46,417 bases of DNA from a virus: the IMG/VR virus record IMGVR_UViG_3300032278_000019, positions 1 through 46,417 of that record, one strand, 5' to 3'. A program made the position numbers and the translations under genes. Position 1 is the stretch's first letter; each line of letters starts with the position of its first letter. Shown one piece after another: positions 46,095 through 46,417 of the stretch. The notes under the pieces are model-generated. The model was not told the DNA's origin, did not search any database, and worked only from the letters and a program-made list of their open reading frames with translations.

Positions 46095-46417
46095 TCAGCC
46101 CTCCTTCTTGAGCGCGGCGCGGTCGAGGCGGTCGATCTCGGCAGCGATCAGGGCGCCTGCCTTGACGAGCATCCGCCGATGGTCGCCGGGCTTCCACCAT
46201 TCGTCGTTCCACGGCCATGTGAGCTGTGCGCCCATGAAGCCGTCGAAGGGCGGAGTGTCGAAGGGCGGAGTATGGTCGTAACCTTTCGCGCCGAGCTCAT
46301 TGGTCAGGACCGCAGCGGCGGTATAGTTGAGCGCAGCAGTCGCGAGCGAACCGTCCGCGTGCTCGTCATCGCGCTCAGGCGTCCAGCCTTCGGCCTGCTG
46401 TTGGCGCTGACGCTCTG
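46095..46417 (-). CDS. Lar-like zinc-ribbon protein, C-terminal part (gene crosses the join)
   Basis: Continues the gene that starts at 1011. The last part reads WPWNDEWWKPGDHRRMLVKA and GALIAAEIDRLDRAALKKEG, a conserved ending of phage proteins with the AERQRQ..GWTPERDDEH motif. Stop TGA at 46095-46097. Across the overlap the right copy has Gly where the left copy has Asp (codon GGC versus GAC). Confidence 0.8.
   Translation of the reverse strand, partial: ERQRQQQAEGWTPERDDEHADGSLATAALNYTAAAVLTNELGAKGYDHTPPFDTPPFDGFMGAQLTWPWNDEWWKPGDHRRMLVKAGALIAAEIDRLDRAALKKEG
46284..46417. repeat. Terminal overlap, right copy
   Basis: Repeats bases 1-134 with one mismatch (C at 46291 versus T at 8). See the left copy. 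The codon change gives a Gly/Asp variant in the protein that crosses the join. Confidence 0.95.

Overview
The window is one complete, circularly permuted genome of a temperate tailed phage (siphovirus type), opened at an arbitrary point. The last 134 bases (46284-46417) repeat the first 134 with one mismatch, and one gene runs across the join, so the unique genome is about 46,283 bp. High GC, a GapR homologue, a VPLPA-CTERM surface signal and gene-transfer-agent-like tail genes point to an alphaproteobacterial host, most likely a Rhodobacterales/Rhodobacteraceae member. This is inferred from gene content; no database search was run.

Layout. Minus strand, 1-5080 (continuing from 46417): GapR, a DnaA-C-like protein, a VRR-NUC nuclease, a winged-helix-like protein, an SF2 helicase, a DNA methylase and a Lar-like zinc protein. 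5225-7173: the lysis/lysogeny switch, with an XRE gene, a Cro-like gene and a LexA-type repressor. Palindromes of the form GGGTWATWACCC lie between the divergent repressor and Cro genes and again at the rightward early promoter. Plus strand, 7231-15047: early genes (Gp157, Bet/RecT-type annealase, XRE, excisionase-like protein, integrase, HNH protein, and a replication protein with repeats resembling an origin inside its gene). Minus strand, 44023 down to 15669: the late genes in order terminase, portal, head, tail, receptor-binding proteins and lysis (endolysin, Rz/Rz1, holin).

Accessory DNA sits in four places. A 3.5-kb island (25842-29359) between two tail genes holds a Rha/KilAC antirepressor operon facing a ribbon-helix-helix repressor (a P22 immI-like arrangement), plus a zinc ribbon, an exported protein and a 47-aa protein that copies the tape-measure C-terminal motif. 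A lipoprotein moron with its own terminator (37736-38330) and an AP2/HNH-like homing-type protein (38357-39163) interrupt the head genes. A VPLPA-CTERM exported protein (17925-18518) lies between the tail spike and endolysin genes. A phage NusG homologue and a 528-bp noncoding region with paired repeat modules (candidate pac site) precede the small terminase.

How it works together (inference): the LexA-like repressor holds both early promoters shut; the antirepressor offers a second control; replication starts inside the rep gene; NusG may promote late read-through; packaging is probably headful; lysis is by the canonical holin, endolysin and two-part spanin. No tRNA, rRNA, CRISPR array or insertion sequence was seen.
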